Of a DNA stretch of 64,000 nucleotides, positions 63,257 to 64,000 are shown piece by piece. This DNA is from Dipetalonema caudispina (taxonomy: Eukaryota; Nematoda; Chromadorea; Rhabditida; Onchocercidae). Numbering within the stretch: the stretch's first letter is position 1; each line of letters opens with the position of its first letter. Where the stretch lies: assembly GCA_013365325.1 (NCBI GenBank), contig JABVXV010000073.1:62001-126000 (forward strand). Reading direction: 5' to 3'. Under the pieces are notes generated by a model. The model was not told the DNA's origin and ran no database searches. It saw only the letters and a program-made list of their open reading frames with translations. A program made the translations under genes and the position numbers.

Positions 63257-63966
63257 ATGGTTAAATCACTGTTTAATATATGTTTGGCAGCTGCGTGCCA
63301 GCATAACTTGTATGGATATCTCGCCGATTTACCTACATCTTGCAAGCAACGTTTGCTCGAGTTCTTTAGCTCACATGACCAGGTATTGCATTATACTCAG
63401 TCATAATTATTTATAAATTTTAACCCTTAGACACCTTATCGATGAAGGATTGGAAATGTCAAAAAATGTATTCCAGAAGCTTTAAAATAAATTTGGACCT
63501 TGAATTCAGACTGATCACCACCATGTATCTATCTCCTTCTTCCACCTTTTAGGAAATTCAAATAAGATTTCAAATATTTGTGTCCATCGATCATGTTCCA
63601 TTACACCAAAACTGATCATAATGATTACTTGAATTCGAACAATAATTGCCTGGGAAAAAAATTGTTTTTATCATTAAATCAGACGAAAAGAAGATGGCAA
63701 TCATAGTGCCATCCGTCGATTCATGGAATGTCTTGGTGATTTATATATCTTTTCGTCAAAAATTCTCCCATGAATTGATTCCATTTTCAGTTATTTCTAT
63801 CAGAATGCGCTCAACTTGTCTCGTCACCGTCATTCGGAAGGAATCTTACGGAATTGCGTTTTTATCTGAGCGATCAAGTGACTGATAGTGTTCTAGAAGC
63901 CATTGCAGCTCACAATCGTGCACTTCAACAAATTGCAATCATTTTTTGTCAAAATATCAGTGATAA
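63257..63966 (+). CDS. AMN1-like leucine-rich-repeat protein, 5' part
   Basis: Two exons (63257-63382 and 63791-63966) give the first 100 residues; the gene runs past the end of the window at a GTTAAC donor. The N-terminus MVKSLFNICLAAACQHNLYG, then YLADLPTSCKQRLLEFF, matches the opening of AMN1 proteins (LLDLCL, then a Y-L-x-D-x-P-x-x-x-K-x-R-L-L pattern). The second exon starts the repeats with LTELRFYLSDQVTDSVLEAI and LQQIAIIFCQNISDK, the cysteine-containing leucine-rich type. Yeast Amn1 antagonises mitotic exit; the animal role is less clear. A TTTTCAG at 63239 followed by 17 bases and the ATG is a probable leader acceptor. F-box/LRR proteins are the main alternative. Confidence 0.65.
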
Positions 63967-64000
63967 GTTAACGACTTTATTTCCTTAAAATTCATTCTAA

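Noticed and set aside
1..64000. CRISPR arrays, rRNA, tRNA and intact transposons
   Set aside because: None was seen on reading both strands. The window is eukaryotic and the repeats present are microsatellites, minisatellites and small palindromes.

Overview
The window looks like a piece of a parasitic-type nematode genome, most likely spirurid/filarial. It is strongly AT-rich, its genes are split into many short exons (about 50-250 bp) with 100-1200 bp introns, and several start codons sit just behind pyrimidine-AG sites that look like spliced-leader acceptors. The protein families are nematode ones (UNC-130-type FoxD, Srsx-like chemoreceptor, PLC-3-type PLC-gamma). No bacterial or viral genes and no intact transposon were seen. 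All gene models were built by eye, using splice sites and reading-frame phase; they were not checked against transcripts or databases.

Layout. 1-12.4 kb: mostly gene-poor and AT-rich, with microsatellites, a 38-bp tandem repeat, a possible retrotransposon scrap and a few coding-like patches of low confidence. 12.4-16.75 kb (+): a seven-exon FoxD/UNC-130 forkhead gene, possibly extended by a further 3' exon at 17.8 kb. 18-27 kb: gene-poor, with a frameshifted copy of a receptor exon at 24.4-24.8 kb. 27.35-30.6 kb (-): the intact six-exon seven-transmembrane receptor from which that copy derives. 31.7-32.4 kb (-): a three-exon, six-cysteine secreted or surface protein. 33.1-33.5 kb: a repeat cluster built around a 31-bp-arm perfect palindrome. 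34.1-44.3 kb (-): a complete PLC-gamma gene of 30-31 exons. 46.9-49.8 kb (+): a small secreted six-cysteine protein of unknown family. 52.2-55.0 kb (-): an F-box/WD40 gene (FBXW9-like). 55.8-61.3 kb (-): a KAT6/MOZ-type MYST histone acetyltransferase with a double PHD finger. 63.26 kb to the end (+): the first two exons of an AMN1-like leucine-rich-repeat gene.

The genes do not form one pathway. The receptor and PLC-gamma are both signalling proteins, but nothing in the sequence links them. The MYST and F-box genes lie head-to-tail 737 bp apart and could share a polycistronic transcript. The MYST gene and the AMN1-like gene are divergent, as are PLC-gamma and the small secreted protein. The observations most worth following up are the duplicated receptor-exon pseudogene, the possible alternative C-terminus of the forkhead protein, the two cysteine-rich orphan proteins, an extra linker exon in PLC-gamma, and unusual 3' splice sites clustered in the MYST domain.
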